Positions 33,420 through 42,921 of a stretch of DNA of 47,661 nt are shown one piece after another; the first letter of the stretch is position 1, and every line of letters begins with the position of its first letter. Source of the stretch: Halopseudomonas formosensis (GTDB lineage: Bacteria; Pseudomonadota; Gammaproteobacteria; Pseudomonadales; Pseudomonadaceae); contig NZ_FOYD01000017.1 in NCBI RefSeq assembly GCF_900115905.1, positions 1-47,661 on the forward strand. Reading direction: 5' to 3'. The notes below the pieces were generated by a model. The model made no database searches. It was not told the DNA's origin and worked only from the letters and a program-made list of their open reading frames with translations. The translations under genes and the position numbers were made by a program.

Positions 33420-34907
33420 TCAGCGCCCGATTGGATAAATGATGGACTTTTCCTCGGTAAACTCTTTCAACCAGTCCGGCCCAAACTCCCGGCCGATGCC
33501 CGAGCGCTTGTAACCGCCGATGGGCGCGTAAGGCATGGTGCCGCCGCCCCCGTTGATATATACGCTGCCTGCCCGGATACGCTTGGCCATCTGATACGCT
33601 GTTGCGGCATCCGCACTGACGATGCCGCCGTTGAGACCGAAGCGCGAATCGTTGGCGATGGCCACAGCTTCTTCATCGGTGTCGAATCCGATCACCACAC
33701 CGACTGGCCCGAAGATTTCCTCCTGGGCGATAGTCATGTCATTGCGCACATCGTCAAACAGCGTCAGCTCGACGAAAAAGCCCTTCTCAAGCTCGGCAGG
33801 ACGGCCGCCACCGCATACCAGGGTGGCCCCCTGCTCCAGACCACTGGTGATCAACTCTTCGACCTTTGCGCGCTGCGACTCACGGATCAGCGGCCCCATC
33901 AGCACGCTGGGATCTGCCGGATTGCCCACTTTCAGCTGGCCGACAAGGGTCTGGGCAAATTGTACGAATTGTTCGCGTATGGAGTTATGCACAAGGAAAC
34001 GGGTAAGGAGCGCGCAACCCTGCCCGGCGTTCACCGTGAGACCACCGACAGCGCCCATCACCGCCGCCTGAATATCGGCGTCATGTCGCACTATCAACGC
34101 CGACTTGCCACCCAGTTCAAGATGCACCCGTTTGAGGGTCGTCGCTGCCTGACTCATGATGCTGACACCCACCGCCTCGGAACCAGTGAAGGAAACCATA
34201 TCCACCCTGGGATCACTGCTCAGCAAGGTGCCGACCTCCACTCCACCGGTCACGATATTGAGCACGCCCGGCGGCAGACCGATCTCTTCGGCAATTTCAC
34301 CGAAAAGCAGTGCCGAATACGGCGTGAACGGCGAGGGTTTCAAGACCAGCGTATTGCCTGCCAGCAACGCCGGAAACACCTTTGCCAGATTGAGCAGAAA
34401 GGGAAAGTTGTAGCCGGTAATACCCGCCACTACCCCAACCGGTTCGCGCTCGATACTGCCGCTGCCGAGGATCATCGACCCGCTGGGATCCATGGGGTTG
34501 GGTACTGCTGTTATCGGAATTTGCCGCGATTCCGCATGCAGCGACTGATCAATCGCCGTCAGCACGTGCGCCAGCGGCATATCAACCTGCATGCCGTAGG
34601 TTATATTTTGCGAGCAACCCACCTCGGCGATAATCAACGCCGCTATCTGCTCGCGCCGAGCGACCAGCGCAGCATGCAGGCGGCGCATATAACCGGCACG
34701 CTCAGCCATGCTCAAGGAAGGCCAGGTACCGTGATCAAAGGCGCGGCGTGCGGCTGCAATGGCTGCCTCAGCCGTCCCTGCACTGCCCACTGGCGCACGG
34801 CCGATCACCTCTTCGGTAGCAGGATTGAGCACGTCTTCGGTTCTGCTGGCGGCCTGCCAACTACCGTCGATGTAGAGTTTGTCGAGATGAGTGAATGGAA
34901 TAGTCAT
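33420..34907 (-). CDS. NAD(P)-dependent aldehyde dehydrogenase
   Basis: Aldehyde dehydrogenase of 495 aa oxidising an aldehyde to the acid. Catalytic Cys298 (NAGQGCALLTR), Glu264 (LELGGKSA) and Asn167 (TGYNFPF) are present, as is FTGSEAVG for cofactor binding. The ATG at 34907 overlaps the GMC stop by four bases (ATGA), so the genes are translationally coupled; the open frame to 35246 overlaps conserved GMC sequence and is not the start. It is the last gene of the P450-GMC-ALDH operon and probably finishes oxidation of a terpenoid methyl group to a carboxylate. Confidence 0.92.
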   Translation of the reverse strand: MTIPFTHLDKLYIDGSWQAASRTEDVLNPATEEVIGRAPVGSAGTAEAAIAAARRAFDHGTWPSLSMAERAGYMRRLHAALVARREQIAALIIAEVGCSQNITYGMQVDMPLAHVLTAIDQSLHAESRQIPITAVPNPMDPSGSMILGSGSIEREPVGVVAGITGYNFPFLLNLAKVFPALLAGNTLVLKPSPFTPYSALLFGEIAEEIGLPPGVLNIVTGGVEVGTLLSSDPRVDMVSFTGSEAVGVSIMSQAATTLKRVHLELGGKSALIVRHDADIQAAVMGAVGGLTVNAGQGCALLTRFLVHNSIREQFVQFAQTLVGQLKVGNPADPSVLMGPLIRESQRAKVEELITSGLEQGATLVCGGGRPAELEKGFFVELTLFDDVRNDMTIAQEEIFGPVGVVIGFDTDEEAVAIANDSRFGLNGGIVSADAATAYQMAKRIRAGSVYINGGGGTMPYAPIGGYKRSGIGREFGPDWLKEFTEEKSIIYPIGR

Positions 34908-36526
34908 GCGGCGTCTTCTCCTTGTTGGCCAATACCAGTGATGATTTCTGCTGCGCGCATGGCAATGGCCATGGCCGGTGCATTGGTGTTGCCGGAAACC
35001 AGTGAAGGCATGATCGAGGTATCTATCACGCGCAGGCCTTCTACGCCGCGAACCCGTAATTCGGGATCCAGCACTGCGTTCGCATCGATGCCCATGCGAC
35101 AGGTTCCCGCCACGTGGAATGCCGTCTGGCCGTAACGCCGGAAGGCGGCAAGCATCTCGTCGTCGGTCTGCACCTGAAGTCCCGGCGTAAGCTCTTCGAC
35201 GATAAAAGACTTGAGCGCAGGCTGTGCCGCCAGTTTGCGAATCCATTGCAGCAGCGCAATCGCCGCAGTCTGGTCAGCTTCGGCACTCAAATAGTTGGCA
35301 ACGATTTTGGGTGGCACTGCAGGATCAGCGGATTGAATGCGAATCTCGCCCCGGCTCTCAGGGTGCATGAAATACCCACCGAGCGTTATCCCCGGCTGTT
35401 TATCGATCTCCACTGTTTTGCCGTCTCCGGCCATCGAGAAAAGACTCACCCCAATCTGGGCATCGGGGCGCTTCAGCCTCTGCCGGGTCTTCACGAAACC
35501 ACCCGCTTCGTGTGCAGCGTGGGTCATGGGGCCTTTCCTGAACAGGAAATACCGTATTACCGAGCGCAACAGCCCGAGCCCGCCGAAACAATGATTGAAG
35601 CTGCCATGGGTAACGCGGAACTGCGCTGCGATATATACATGCTCGCGCAGGTTACAGCCCACGTCTGGCGCATCCTGGATCACCGGAATACCCAGCGACT
35701 GCAATAGTCCGGCGGGCCCTATACCGGACAGCTGCAATAGTTTGGGCGACTCAATGGCACCGGCGCAAAGCAGAATTTCCCTGCTTGCATCGATACGCCG
35801 CTCGCCCGACTTACCCTGCACGTGCACTGCTGCCGCGCGCCGTCCAGCGAACTCGATACGCCGTACGTCAGTATCGGTTACCACTGTCAGATTGGCACGG
35901 CTTCGCACCGGATCCAGGAAGGCCTTGGCCGCACTGAATCGCTGCCCCTTCCAGGTAGTTTGCGGCTGGTAACCGAACCCGCCCTGACTGACGGAATCCA
36001 CGTGGTTGGTGTCGGCAACAGTGGGTATACCAACGCTCGCCGCAGCGTCGATAACCGCATCACATAGCGCATCACCCTCGGGGTGCACGGTGACCTTCAA
36101 CGGCCCCCCCGTTCCGCGCCATTGCGATTTGCCTAGCTGATGATCCTCCAGCGCAACGAACTGCCTGCCCATATCGCCCCAGCCCCAGCCAGTGCATCCC
36201 TGCGCCTCCCAGGCGTCATAGTCCGCCGGTGCGCCGCGCACGTAAACCATGCCGTTGATCGAACTCGAGCCGCCAATGGCTTTGCCTTTCATCCATAGCT
36301 CATCGGCCATGCCCTCGCCGCGTGATGCGGTGTAGTCCCATATATGTGGATTACCGGGTATGAGCAGCTTGCCGATGCCTCTTGGCATGGCGATCAGCGG
36401 GCTGGTGTGTTCCGGGCCGCTTTCGATCAGCAGCACAGATACCACAGGGTCGGCGGACAACCTATTAGCCATGACACAACCCGCCGAACCGGCACCGACA
36501 ATGATGTAATCGTAACGTTCATTCAT
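34904..36526 (-). CDS. GMC-family FAD alcohol dehydrogenase
   Basis: Glucose-methanol-choline oxidoreductase of 540 aa, choline dehydrogenase-like. The FAD motif GAGSAGCVMA is at about residues 11-20. GGSSSINGMVYVRG is the GMC signature 1, and GAIESPKLLQLSGIG is signature 2. The catalytic His is in FHVAGTCRMG and the Asn in SGNTNAPAMAIAMRAAE. It would oxidise a primary or secondary alcohol to the aldehyde or ketone. ATG 36526 has GGAGG and overlaps the P450 gene by 8 bp, while its own end overlaps ALDH by four. Coupling of all three points to one oxidation route. Confidence 0.92.
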   Translation of the reverse strand: MNERYDYIIVGAGSAGCVMANRLSADPVVSVLLIESGPEHTSPLIAMPRGIGKLLIPGNPHIWDYTASRGEGMADELWMKGKAIGGSSSINGMVYVRGAPADYDAWEAQGCTGWGWGDMGRQFVALEDHQLGKSQWRGTGGPLKVTVHPEGDALCDAVIDAAASVGIPTVADTNHVDSVSQGGFGYQPQTTWKGQRFSAAKAFLDPVRSRANLTVVTDTDVRRIEFAGRRAAAVHVQGKSGERRIDASREILLCAGAIESPKLLQLSGIGPAGLLQSLGIPVIQDAPDVGCNLREHVYIAAQFRVTHGSFNHCFGGLGLLRSVIRYFLFRKGPMTHAAHEAGGFVKTRQRLKRPDAQIGVSLFSMAGDGKTVEIDKQPGITLGGYFMHPESRGEIRIQSADPAVPPKIVANYLSAEADQTAAIALLQWIRKLAAQPALKSFIVEELTPGLQVQTDDEMLAAFRRYGQTAFHVAGTCRMGIDANAVLDPELRVRGVEGLRVIDTSIMPSLVSGNTNAPAMAIAMRAAEIITGIGQQGEDAA

Positions 36527-37781
36527 GTTCTGGCCTCCCTCGCGTCGGCACATCCCATTCCAGTTCGAGCTCTTCCATACTGAATACCCCATAAGCGTTG
36601 AAGCGCGGAACGGATCCGCTGGCAATACGAAAAGGCGGCAAGTAACGAAGCCATAGCTCCAGGGCGATACGCAATTCGCGGCGCGCAAGGTGGGTGCCAA
36701 CGCAATGGTGCACACCGTAGGAGAAAGCCATATGGGGCGGGTAACCGGGCTTGCGCAGAAAGTCGACCTTCTCAGGCTGGTTGAAAACCTCCGGGTCGAG
36801 ATTGGCCAACTCTGTGCTGATCAGCACTATGTCGCCTGTCTTCATGGTTGCTTCGCCGATCTGCACGTCTCGGGTTACTGTGCGGCGCATATTGACGACG
36901 GAGTAGGAACGCAGCATTTCCTCAACAGCGCCGGGGATCATTGCAGGGTCAGCCCGCAATGCAGCCTGCTGCTGCGGGTTACGCGCCAGATGATGGACGA
37001 ACAGGCCCATGCTTGAGGTAACGGTGTCGAGCCCGCCGATGAAGATCAGAAAGTTGATGCCGAGCATCTCGTCATCAGTCAAGGGTCGGCCATCAATCTC
37101 GCTGGCCAGAAGATAACTGGTAAAGTCGTCGCCAGGGTTGGCGCGGCATTCAGCGATACGCGCGCGAATCCAGCCGGTAATCTCACGAGCATTGTCGGTA
37201 ACGACCTGTGGGTCAAAGCTCTTGATCAGAGTCTGTGTCCAATGCTGGAACAGAGGCTGCTCTTCCAGAGGCCAGCCCATGAGCTTGAGGAATATCAGGG
37301 TCGGAAAGGGCTTGGCGAAGGCCTCGTTGAAATCGCAGCGCCCTTTTTCTGCGACCTGGTTGATCAGATTGCTCGCCAAGTCCCGCATGTCCTGCTCGAG
37401 CGCATCAACCTTCTTCGGTGTAAACAGCGGGTTAAGTAATGCACGGTATTTGGCATGGGCTGGCGGATCCACTTCCAGCGGAGTCAACCGCCAACTCTCC
37501 CCGAGCAGCATGGGGTAAGGAGTCAAACCAGCACTGCTGAACGTCTCTGGATCCTGCAGTATCCGCCGCATATCTTCCGCGCGCCGCGGAATCCAGGTGC
37601 CTGGCAAGAAACCCAGACGGGGCACCCAGAATATAGGAGGAGTACTCTGGTGCAGGGTTGCTGCCCAGGCATAGGCCTTCTCTCCCTGCGCGGTAAGTTC
37701 GGCCCACAGGTCGACATTTCTTACCAGATGAACAGGCACGTGATGCGGCACGGCACTGTCTATATCGTCACTGACGTTCAT
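36519..37781 (-). CDS. Cytochrome P450, P450cam (CYP101)-like
   Basis: P450 of 420 aa resembling P450cam from end to end: the N-terminal PHHVPVHLVRNVDLW, the middle CDFNEAFAKPFP, the I-helix FIGGLDTV (Asp252/Thr253 as in P450cam Asp251/Thr252), EMLR (288-291) and the haem loop AFSYGVHHCVGTHLARREL with Cys360. P450cam-like enzymes use a [2Fe-2S] ferredoxin and FAD reductase; a matching pair lies at 42584-44157. A terpenoid substrate is likely. It is distinct from the ditQ P450 and heads the P450-GMC-ALDH operon, divergent from a TetR regulator. Confidence 0.92.
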   Translation of the reverse strand: MNVSDDIDSAVPHHVPVHLVRNVDLWAELTAQGEKAYAWAATLHQSTPPIFWVPRLGFLPGTWIPRRAEDMRRILQDPETFSSAGLTPYPMLLGESWRLTPLEVDPPAHAKYRALLNPLFTPKKVDALEQDMRDLASNLINQVAEKGRCDFNEAFAKPFPTLIFLKLMGWPLEEQPLFQHWTQTLIKSFDPQVVTDNAREITGWIRARIAECRANPGDDFTSYLLASEIDGRPLTDDEMLGINFLIFIGGLDTVTSSMGLFVHHLARNPQQQAALRADPAMIPGAVEEMLRSYSVVNMRRTVTRDVQIGEATMKTGDIVLISTELANLDPEVFNQPEKVDFLRKPGYPPHMAFSYGVHHCVGTHLARRELRIALELWLRYLPPFRIASGSVPRFNAYGVFSMEELELEWDVPTRGRPEHE

Positions 37782-37861
37782 TTATTATTAGCTCCGGTAA
37801 TGACTGACACCCGGAGTCTAGGGTTGGAGCCGAAACACAAACAACAGACAGAATTTTGGAA

Positions 37862-37879
37862 CCGTTCGATTTCGAATGG
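37862..37879. promoter_or_regulatory. Palindrome, candidate operator of the divergent TetR regulator
   Basis: CCGTTCGA-TT-TCGAATGG: an 18-bp palindrome with one mismatch per arm pair, 80 bp before the P450 start and 129 bp before the TetR start, in the 227-bp divergent gap 37782-38008. Size and form fit a TetR dimer site. Nothing else was recognised in the gap. Confidence 0.5.
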
Positions 37880-38008
37880 AGAACAGCGGCCAGGGTTTGG
37901 CTTGCCTGGGCTACCAGGCTTGTGTCAGGCTCATTGCAAGCCCATGCGCAGCGCTCAGCCATACGCAATTCGGCTATCCAGGATAATAATTGCCTACAGA
38001 GGCACAGA

Positions 38009-38647
38009 ATGAATCAGCTACTTGATGCCACTGCGCCGAACGCAGCGGTGTTCCCCGGCAACCGTCACAAGGCGCGCGCACGCCGTACCCGTGAGCGGCT
38101 TATCGATGCCATGTATCTGCTCGTTCTGGAAAAGGATTATCGTGAGATCACGATACAGGATGTACTCGAAAAGGCAGGTGTAGCACGCTCTACTTTTTAT
38201 GCACATTTTCGGGACAAGGAAGATCTGCTGGTCGCCGGCTATGAATGGATAGGGACTCCACCTACCAAACTACTGGAGGTTTCTGGGCAAAAGCAAGTTG
38301 TTCTGGATGTGTCTGCCTGGCTATTCGCAGCTACCGAAAGGCATCGCTCACTTACCACGTCCTTCTTCAGCAATCCGTCCCAGAACATCATCCTTGCTCA
38401 CCTGGAAAACATCCTCATTATCCAGGTCAGAGAGCATTACCAGAAGCAGGGAATCTACAGCGAAGGCCTGCACGGCGAAGTCGCAGTGCGCTGCTTCGTG
38501 GGTGCCTTGCTGGGGCTGTGGCTATGGTGGGTACGACATGGCTATCCCTGTTCTGCGCAGGAAATGACGGAGGCATTTGACGCGCTCATGAATAACGGCG
38601 TATGGCCCGCATCAACAGGCCGTATCGTCAGGCCCGCGAAGCCGTAG
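38009..38647 (+). CDS. TetR-family transcriptional regulator
   Basis: Regulator of 212 aa. After a basic start (NRHKARARRTRERLIDA) the helix-turn-helix ITIQDVLEKAGVARSTFYAHFRDKEDLLVAGY covers about residues 42-75. The C-terminal ligand domain is helical with a Trp-rich stretch (LLGLWLWWVRHGYP). I use ATG 38009 with AGAGG upstream; an in-frame ATG at 37856 would run across the palindrome and lacks a ribosome site. It is divergent from the P450-GMC-ALDH operon and probably represses it until a terpenoid ligand binds (inference). Confidence 0.85.
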   Translation: MNQLLDATAPNAAVFPGNRHKARARRTRERLIDAMYLLVLEKDYREITIQDVLEKAGVARSTFYAHFRDKEDLLVAGYEWIGTPPTKLLEVSGQKQVVLDVSAWLFAATERHRSLTTSFFSNPSQNIILAHLENILIIQVREHYQKQGIYSEGLHGEVAVRCFVGALLGLWLWWVRHGYPCSAQEMTEAFDALMNNGVWPASTGRIVRPAKP

Positions 38648-38668
38648 CGACTCGGGATACAGAGCAAA

Positions 38669-39433
38669 TCATTTAGTCAGTTCAATTGCAGCCTGATCAA
38701 TTTTCAACATCGCCATGCCCAGATAACGTTCGACGGCATTGGGCATCCACCGCCCCGCCTGATTGAACAATTGCTGCCGAGAAAAGATATATTGTCGTGC
38801 AGGGTCCGTAAGTGCTCTGTCCAGCTCCGGGCTGAGGGCGGACAAGCGGGTGAAGTTATCAAGGACACGCTGGTCTTGATCAAGCACCTGCTGGGCAGAC
38901 ATGACCCACTGCTCCGCTCCAAGGCGGCTGAACGAAACTATCTGATATCCCAGCAGCAATTGACCTATATCACGGCTCAGAGCATGCAAACTGCTTTGCA
39001 GCTCTTCAGCATTATCGATACGCCTATAGTGCGCATCCAGTAGTTCCTGTAAGCGCGCATGGGAGTCCACCACAGGCAATAACCAGCGTGTATAGCCCGG
39101 AGACGTTCTTCGCAGTTCAACCTCCGACTGCGGTAGCTCGGCCGTGTCGGCCACGCTCGATTGCAGGCGGCTCAGTTCTGCGCTTACATCCTCAAGCCGC
39201 TGACTGGCGGCCAGGCTCTGTAAGCGGGTCATGCCCTGCAGATATGCTTGCTTATTGCGCAGCTCATAAGGGCTACCATTTTCGTTGAAATACACCAGAA
39301 TGTTGGCGCATACCGAAAAGCCCAACGAACGCATCTCCTGTATCGCCTGCGCCGAGCTCGCCTGTGTTGCATGGGCTGGCAACATCGCAACCAATAACGC
39401 AAAACCCCACGCGCCCCACTTGAATCCCTTCAT
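38669..39433 (-). CDS. Exported helical protein linked to a chemoreceptor
   Basis: Protein of 254 aa not recognised by family. A clear signal peptide (MKGFKWGAWGFALLVAMLPAHA, about residues 1-22) precedes a mature part that looks almost wholly helical, rich in Leu, Gln, Glu and Ala, with one Cys (VCANIL). ATG 39433 has GGAGG; an ATG five codons earlier is less likely. It lies 32 bp downstream of the methyl-accepting chemotaxis gene. A periplasmic binding partner of that receptor is a reasonable guess and no more. It converges on the TetR gene (21-bp gap). Confidence 0.65.
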   Translation of the reverse strand: MKGFKWGAWGFALLVAMLPAHATQASSAQAIQEMRSLGFSVCANILVYFNENGSPYELRNKQAYLQGMTRLQSLAASQRLEDVSAELSRLQSSVADTAELPQSEVELRRTSPGYTRWLLPVVDSHARLQELLDAHYRRIDNAEELQSSLHALSRDIGQLLLGYQIVSFSRLGAEQWVMSAQQVLDQDQRVLDNFTRLSALSPELDRALTDPARQYIFSRQQLFNQAGRWMPNAVERYLGMAMLKIDQAAIELTK

Positions 39434-39465
39434 AAAAACCTCCAGCAAACTTGTCTGCGGCCCCT

Positions 39466-41116
39466 TCAGGTCCGGAAATGACTGACTGACAGCTCAAGCT
39501 CTCCTGCCAGTTCCCTTAGTGATGCCACGGCCGAGGTCACCTGATGGGAGATCAGATCCCCCTCTTCCGCCATTTTTGCGATTCGCTCTATGTCCAGTGA
39601 AATATTCTTGCCGCCCTCGTTCTGTATCTGCACCGCCGAAGCGATTTCACTCACCCCGGTACTGGACGCGCCGACCAGACCTGCCGCCTCCAGCAGCACA
39701 TTCTCCAGTTCCTGGAGCAGCACCTGGCTGCTATCCAGTGCTGCCGCACCTTCATCCAGCACTCGCGTGACACTCCCTGACTGGCTTTCGAGTTCATCGG
39801 TAAGTTCATTGATGGAGTTGGCCGCCACTGCCGAACGCTGGGCCAGAATGCGCACCTCATCAGCCACAACGCTGAAACCGCGACCACTCTCCCCCGCCCG
39901 CGCGGCCTCAATCGCGGCATTCAGTGCCAGCAGATTGGTTTGTGCGGAAAGCTCCTTGACCCGGTTGATGCTGTCAGTAATGGCAGTGGTGCTGGAGACG
40001 AAGTCGCCGACCGACAGGGTGATCGCGGCAAAAGCATCCCGCACCCGGCAGATTTCATCCAGCAGCCTGGCCAAAGCTGAACGGCCATTCTCTGCCCCTC
40101 GCATACTGGCGTCGGCTGAAGACCGCAAATTTTCTGCATGCGAGGCAATTGAAGCGATACCCACGCTCATCTGCTCAACGGTGGATGAGGCCTGAAGGCC
40201 GCACCGGCCTGCTCATTGGCACCCCGTGCCACCTCATTGGAGGTGGTCACCAGCTCCTCCGCGGAGGCTCCGACCGACTCGGCAATACGCGTCACTTGCT
40301 GCACTGCCCTTTGCAGACTGATGATCAGCGCATTGAAGGCCATGGCTGTCTGGGCTATCTCGTCCCTGCCTGTCACCTCGACACGATGGGTCAGATCGCC
40401 GTCCCGCAGCTTGATAGCAGCCTGCTCGATTGCCTTGATAGAGCGCAGAATCTGATGACGCACCAGTAGCCCGACAACGAGCGCCAGCGCGATGGCGACC
40501 AGAACCGCAACCGCCAATGCGGTAGTAACTGATTTAGCAGTCGCGTCTGCCGACGTGAACGAGATGCTGGCCAACTCCTTCTGCTGATCCAGATACAGGT
40601 TAAGGAGGCCGACCAAGCGCGTATAATCCGCCCTTACATAGCCTAGCTGCGATGGGGCCAGATACGGATTGTTCAGTGACGCCTCCGCGAGCTGCTCTAC
40701 TCCCCCGCCAAACGCCACGGCCTGTTCCTGCAGGTTCTGGTAGAGCACCATCTCCTCTGCAGTGAGGCTCGCTGACTCAGACAGACCCTGCCCGATCCCT
40801 GCCAACATATCCTTCACACTGGCCTGCATGTCTTCCACGTAAAACTGCATTTCTTCTTCGGCGACATTACCCTCGCTTGAATGACCTGGACCACAGCCGC
40901 GTAAGAGCCGACCATCGCTGCCTGAGAAGCGGCTGCAATGTCCAGTGCGCGCTGGTATTGACTGAAGCGGACGTGCTCCACCTGGTGCAGCACAGCCTGC
41001 TGCCGCTTGAGCCCGTCATAAGCAACAGCGGAGATAACGATAAGCAGGAAAACAATCAGTGCGGGGGCAAATAAAAGCTTCGCGCCAATGGAAAAGCGGC
41101 TGAGCCATGGCATCAT
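39466..41116 (-). pseudogene. Methyl-accepting chemotaxis protein broken by two frameshifts
   Basis: Three successive minus-strand frames make one receptor. 40814-41116 gives the N-terminal membrane helix (LLFAPALIVFLLIVISAVAY) and part of a four-helix periplasmic domain. 40167-40850 continues it, then has TM2 (TALAVAVLVAIALALVVGLLV) and a HAMP domain. 39466-40170 holds the signalling hairpin ([33 protein letters not shown]). The first shift is in the CCC run at 40870-40872 (plus strand), the second at about 40191-40200. Each is repaired by one added base. The reading is either a recent pseudogene or sequencing error. If intact, it would sense a periplasmic ligand. Confidence 0.85.
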
Positions 41117-41283
41117 TATGGTACCTCGTTCCTTTTATTATTGTTGTGCTGCGGGAAAGGTGCCCGCGGTGTGGACAATCCGATCCTTATGCAATATTCT
41201 GACATCAGTATACAGTTCTGTAATCAGAAGCTGGTAGCATTTCTCCGATAAGCTGATGCCATAAAAAAAATGAAGGACAGCGT

Positions 41284-42561
41284 ATGAATCATTCAAGCAA
41301 TAGCGCCGCCATCGATTTTTCGGAATTTAGAACCAGTTGGCGGGTACTCATCCTGGCCTTGCTGGGCATTGGCATCAGCATCAATTCCTCATTGCTTTAT
41401 GGCTTCGGAACCCTTGTCGTTCCGTTGGAAGAAGCCTTTGGCTGGAACAGAAGCGCACTGCAGATAGCCATTACCTTTCTATTCGTGGGCGCAGTTATCT
41501 CGTTGCAACTGGTAGGCTGGTTCAATTTGCGGTTTGGGATCAAGAAAGTAACCGCAATTTCCACGTGCTTGACGGTGCTGGGTTATTTGGCAGCCACCCG
41601 GCTCGGTGAGTCGATCTGGAGCCTTTATCTAGCATTCACGATCATTCCGATATTGAGTATTGGCAACCTCGCTGTCACCTGGACTCAGTTACTCAACATG
41701 TGGTTTGAGAAGAATCGCGGTCTGGCGTTGGCTATTGGTCTCTCAGGAACCGGCCTCGCCGCAGCTACTGTCCCACCGTTGCTTTCCTGGGGCATTGGCA
41801 TCTGGGGCTGGCAAGCAGCCTTTATCATGCTGGCCATGATCAACCTGCTTCTGCTGTTACCCCTCACCATCTGGTGGTTTTCGGTTCCAAAACCAAAGAG
41901 CCATAAAAGCGAAGCTGACAAGCAGGCGGCCCTGCGCAGCATTACCGGAATGACGTTCAAGGAAGGCTTCACCTCGAAGAACTTCTGGATCTGCAATATT
42001 GCCCTGGCGCTGGTGACGTCGGTGGTTATTGGGATGGTTACCAATACCATACCCATCTTGCGTGACCTCGGGCTCTCTGCAGAAGAAGCCGGCTTGGTAT
42101 TCAGTGGTTTCGGTATTTCGCTGGTGTTTGGTCGAATCCTGGTCGGCTATCTGTTAGACCGCGTGTGGCCCCCAGGCATATCGGCCCTCAGCCTGGCCAT
42201 GCCAGCCTTAGGCTGCTTAATCCTACTCAGCGGGACAACCGACTTTACCTTGCTCCTGCTAGCCGCAATCGCAATTGGCTTTGGTGCAGGTGCCGAGTTC
42301 GATATTGCCGCATTTTTGATCGCTCGCTATTTCGGGCTGAAAGATTACGGCCGGCTGTATGGTTTTCATATCGGCTTATTGACCGCTACAGCGGCTGCGG
42401 CTCCTTTATTATTTGCGGCCTTCTTGAGCCAGACGGGGTCGTATACAACCATGCTCGTTTACTGTCTTGTCTGCTCGATTGTGGGCCCACTGATGCTTCT
42501 GACCTTGGGTCGAGCCCCCCAATTTGAAACCCAACCCCCACTCAAGCCTGCTGTGGCCTGA
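41284..42561 (+). CDS. MFS transporter (MCT/oxalate-formate antiporter-like)
   Basis: Inner-membrane transporter of 425 aa with about 12 hydrophobic segments. The TM2-3 loop FNLRFGIKKV and FGRILVGYLLDRVWPPG in the second half fit the OFA/monocarboxylate branch of MFS. It probably takes up a carboxylate; a resin acid is possible from context. The start has GAAGGA. It is 22 bp before the ferredoxin gene, so transport and redox genes share a transcript. The 167-bp divergent gap to the chemoreceptor contains an inverted repeat (TTCTGA ... TCAGAA) of unknown role. Confidence 0.85.
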   Translation: MNHSSNSAAIDFSEFRTSWRVLILALLGIGISINSSLLYGFGTLVVPLEEAFGWNRSALQIAITFLFVGAVISLQLVGWFNLRFGIKKVTAISTCLTVLGYLAATRLGESIWSLYLAFTIIPILSIGNLAVTWTQLLNMWFEKNRGLALAIGLSGTGLAAATVPPLLSWGIGIWGWQAAFIMLAMINLLLLLPLTIWWFSVPKPKSHKSEADKQAALRSITGMTFKEGFTSKNFWICNIALALVTSVVIGMVTNTIPILRDLGLSAEEAGLVFSGFGISLVFGRILVGYLLDRVWPPGISALSLAMPALGCLILLSGTTDFTLLLLAAIAIGFGAGAEFDIAAFLIARYFGLKDYGRLYGFHIGLLTATAAAAPLLFAAFLSQTGSYTTMLVYCLVCSIVGPLMLLTLGRAPQFETQPPLKPAVA

Positions 42562-42583
42562 AACCGTTGACTGGAGAAAAACA

Positions 42584-42904
42584 ATGCCAACGATAACGCT
42601 GATCGAACATAACGGTACCCAACATTCCATTGTCGGTGAAGTGGGCCAATCCGTGATGCAAGCCGCCATGAATGCCATGATTCCCGGCATCCAGGGAGAT
42701 TGCGGCGGTGCCTGCAGTTGCGCAACCTGCCATGCATACGTTGACGAGGCCTGGGTGAAATCTGTACCACCAGCGGAAGAATGCGAGTCCGATATGCTTG
42801 AGTTCGCCAGTGCACGCCAGGATAACAGCCGCCTTACCTGCCAGCTTGTCATTCATGATGATATGGACGGAATAGTGCTGCATTTACCTGAATCCCAATA
42901 CTGA
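42584..42904 (+). CDS. [2Fe-2S] ferredoxin, putidaredoxin/adrenodoxin type
   Basis: Ferredoxin of 106 aa. The cluster ligands are Cys40-x5-Cys46-x2-Cys49 and Cys86, the vertebrate-type pattern of putidaredoxin, with one extra Cys at 44. Such ferredoxins feed electrons one at a time to class I P450s. ATG 42584 has GGAG at 7 bp. It lies between a transporter and a matching reductase (17-bp gap). The two P450s of the window (9456 and 36519) are its natural partners; neither has a ferredoxin of its own. Confidence 0.92.
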   Translation: MPTITLIEHNGTQHSIVGEVGQSVMQAAMNAMIPGIQGDCGGACSCATCHAYVDEAWVKSVPPAEECESDMLEFASARQDNSRLTCQLVIHDDMDGIVLHLPESQY

Positions 42905-42921
42905 AGTACTCAGGAGTTAAT

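Noticed and set aside
33279..35135. A 618-codon open frame on the plus strand
   Set aside because: It lies opposite the ALDH and GMC genes, whose catalytic motifs are intact; it has no domain and reflects codon bias of the other strand.
34907..35246. N-terminal extension of the ALDH frame
   Set aside because: Arg-rich low-quality sequence overlapping conserved GMC residues; the ATGA-coupled start at 34907 gives the usual ALDH length.
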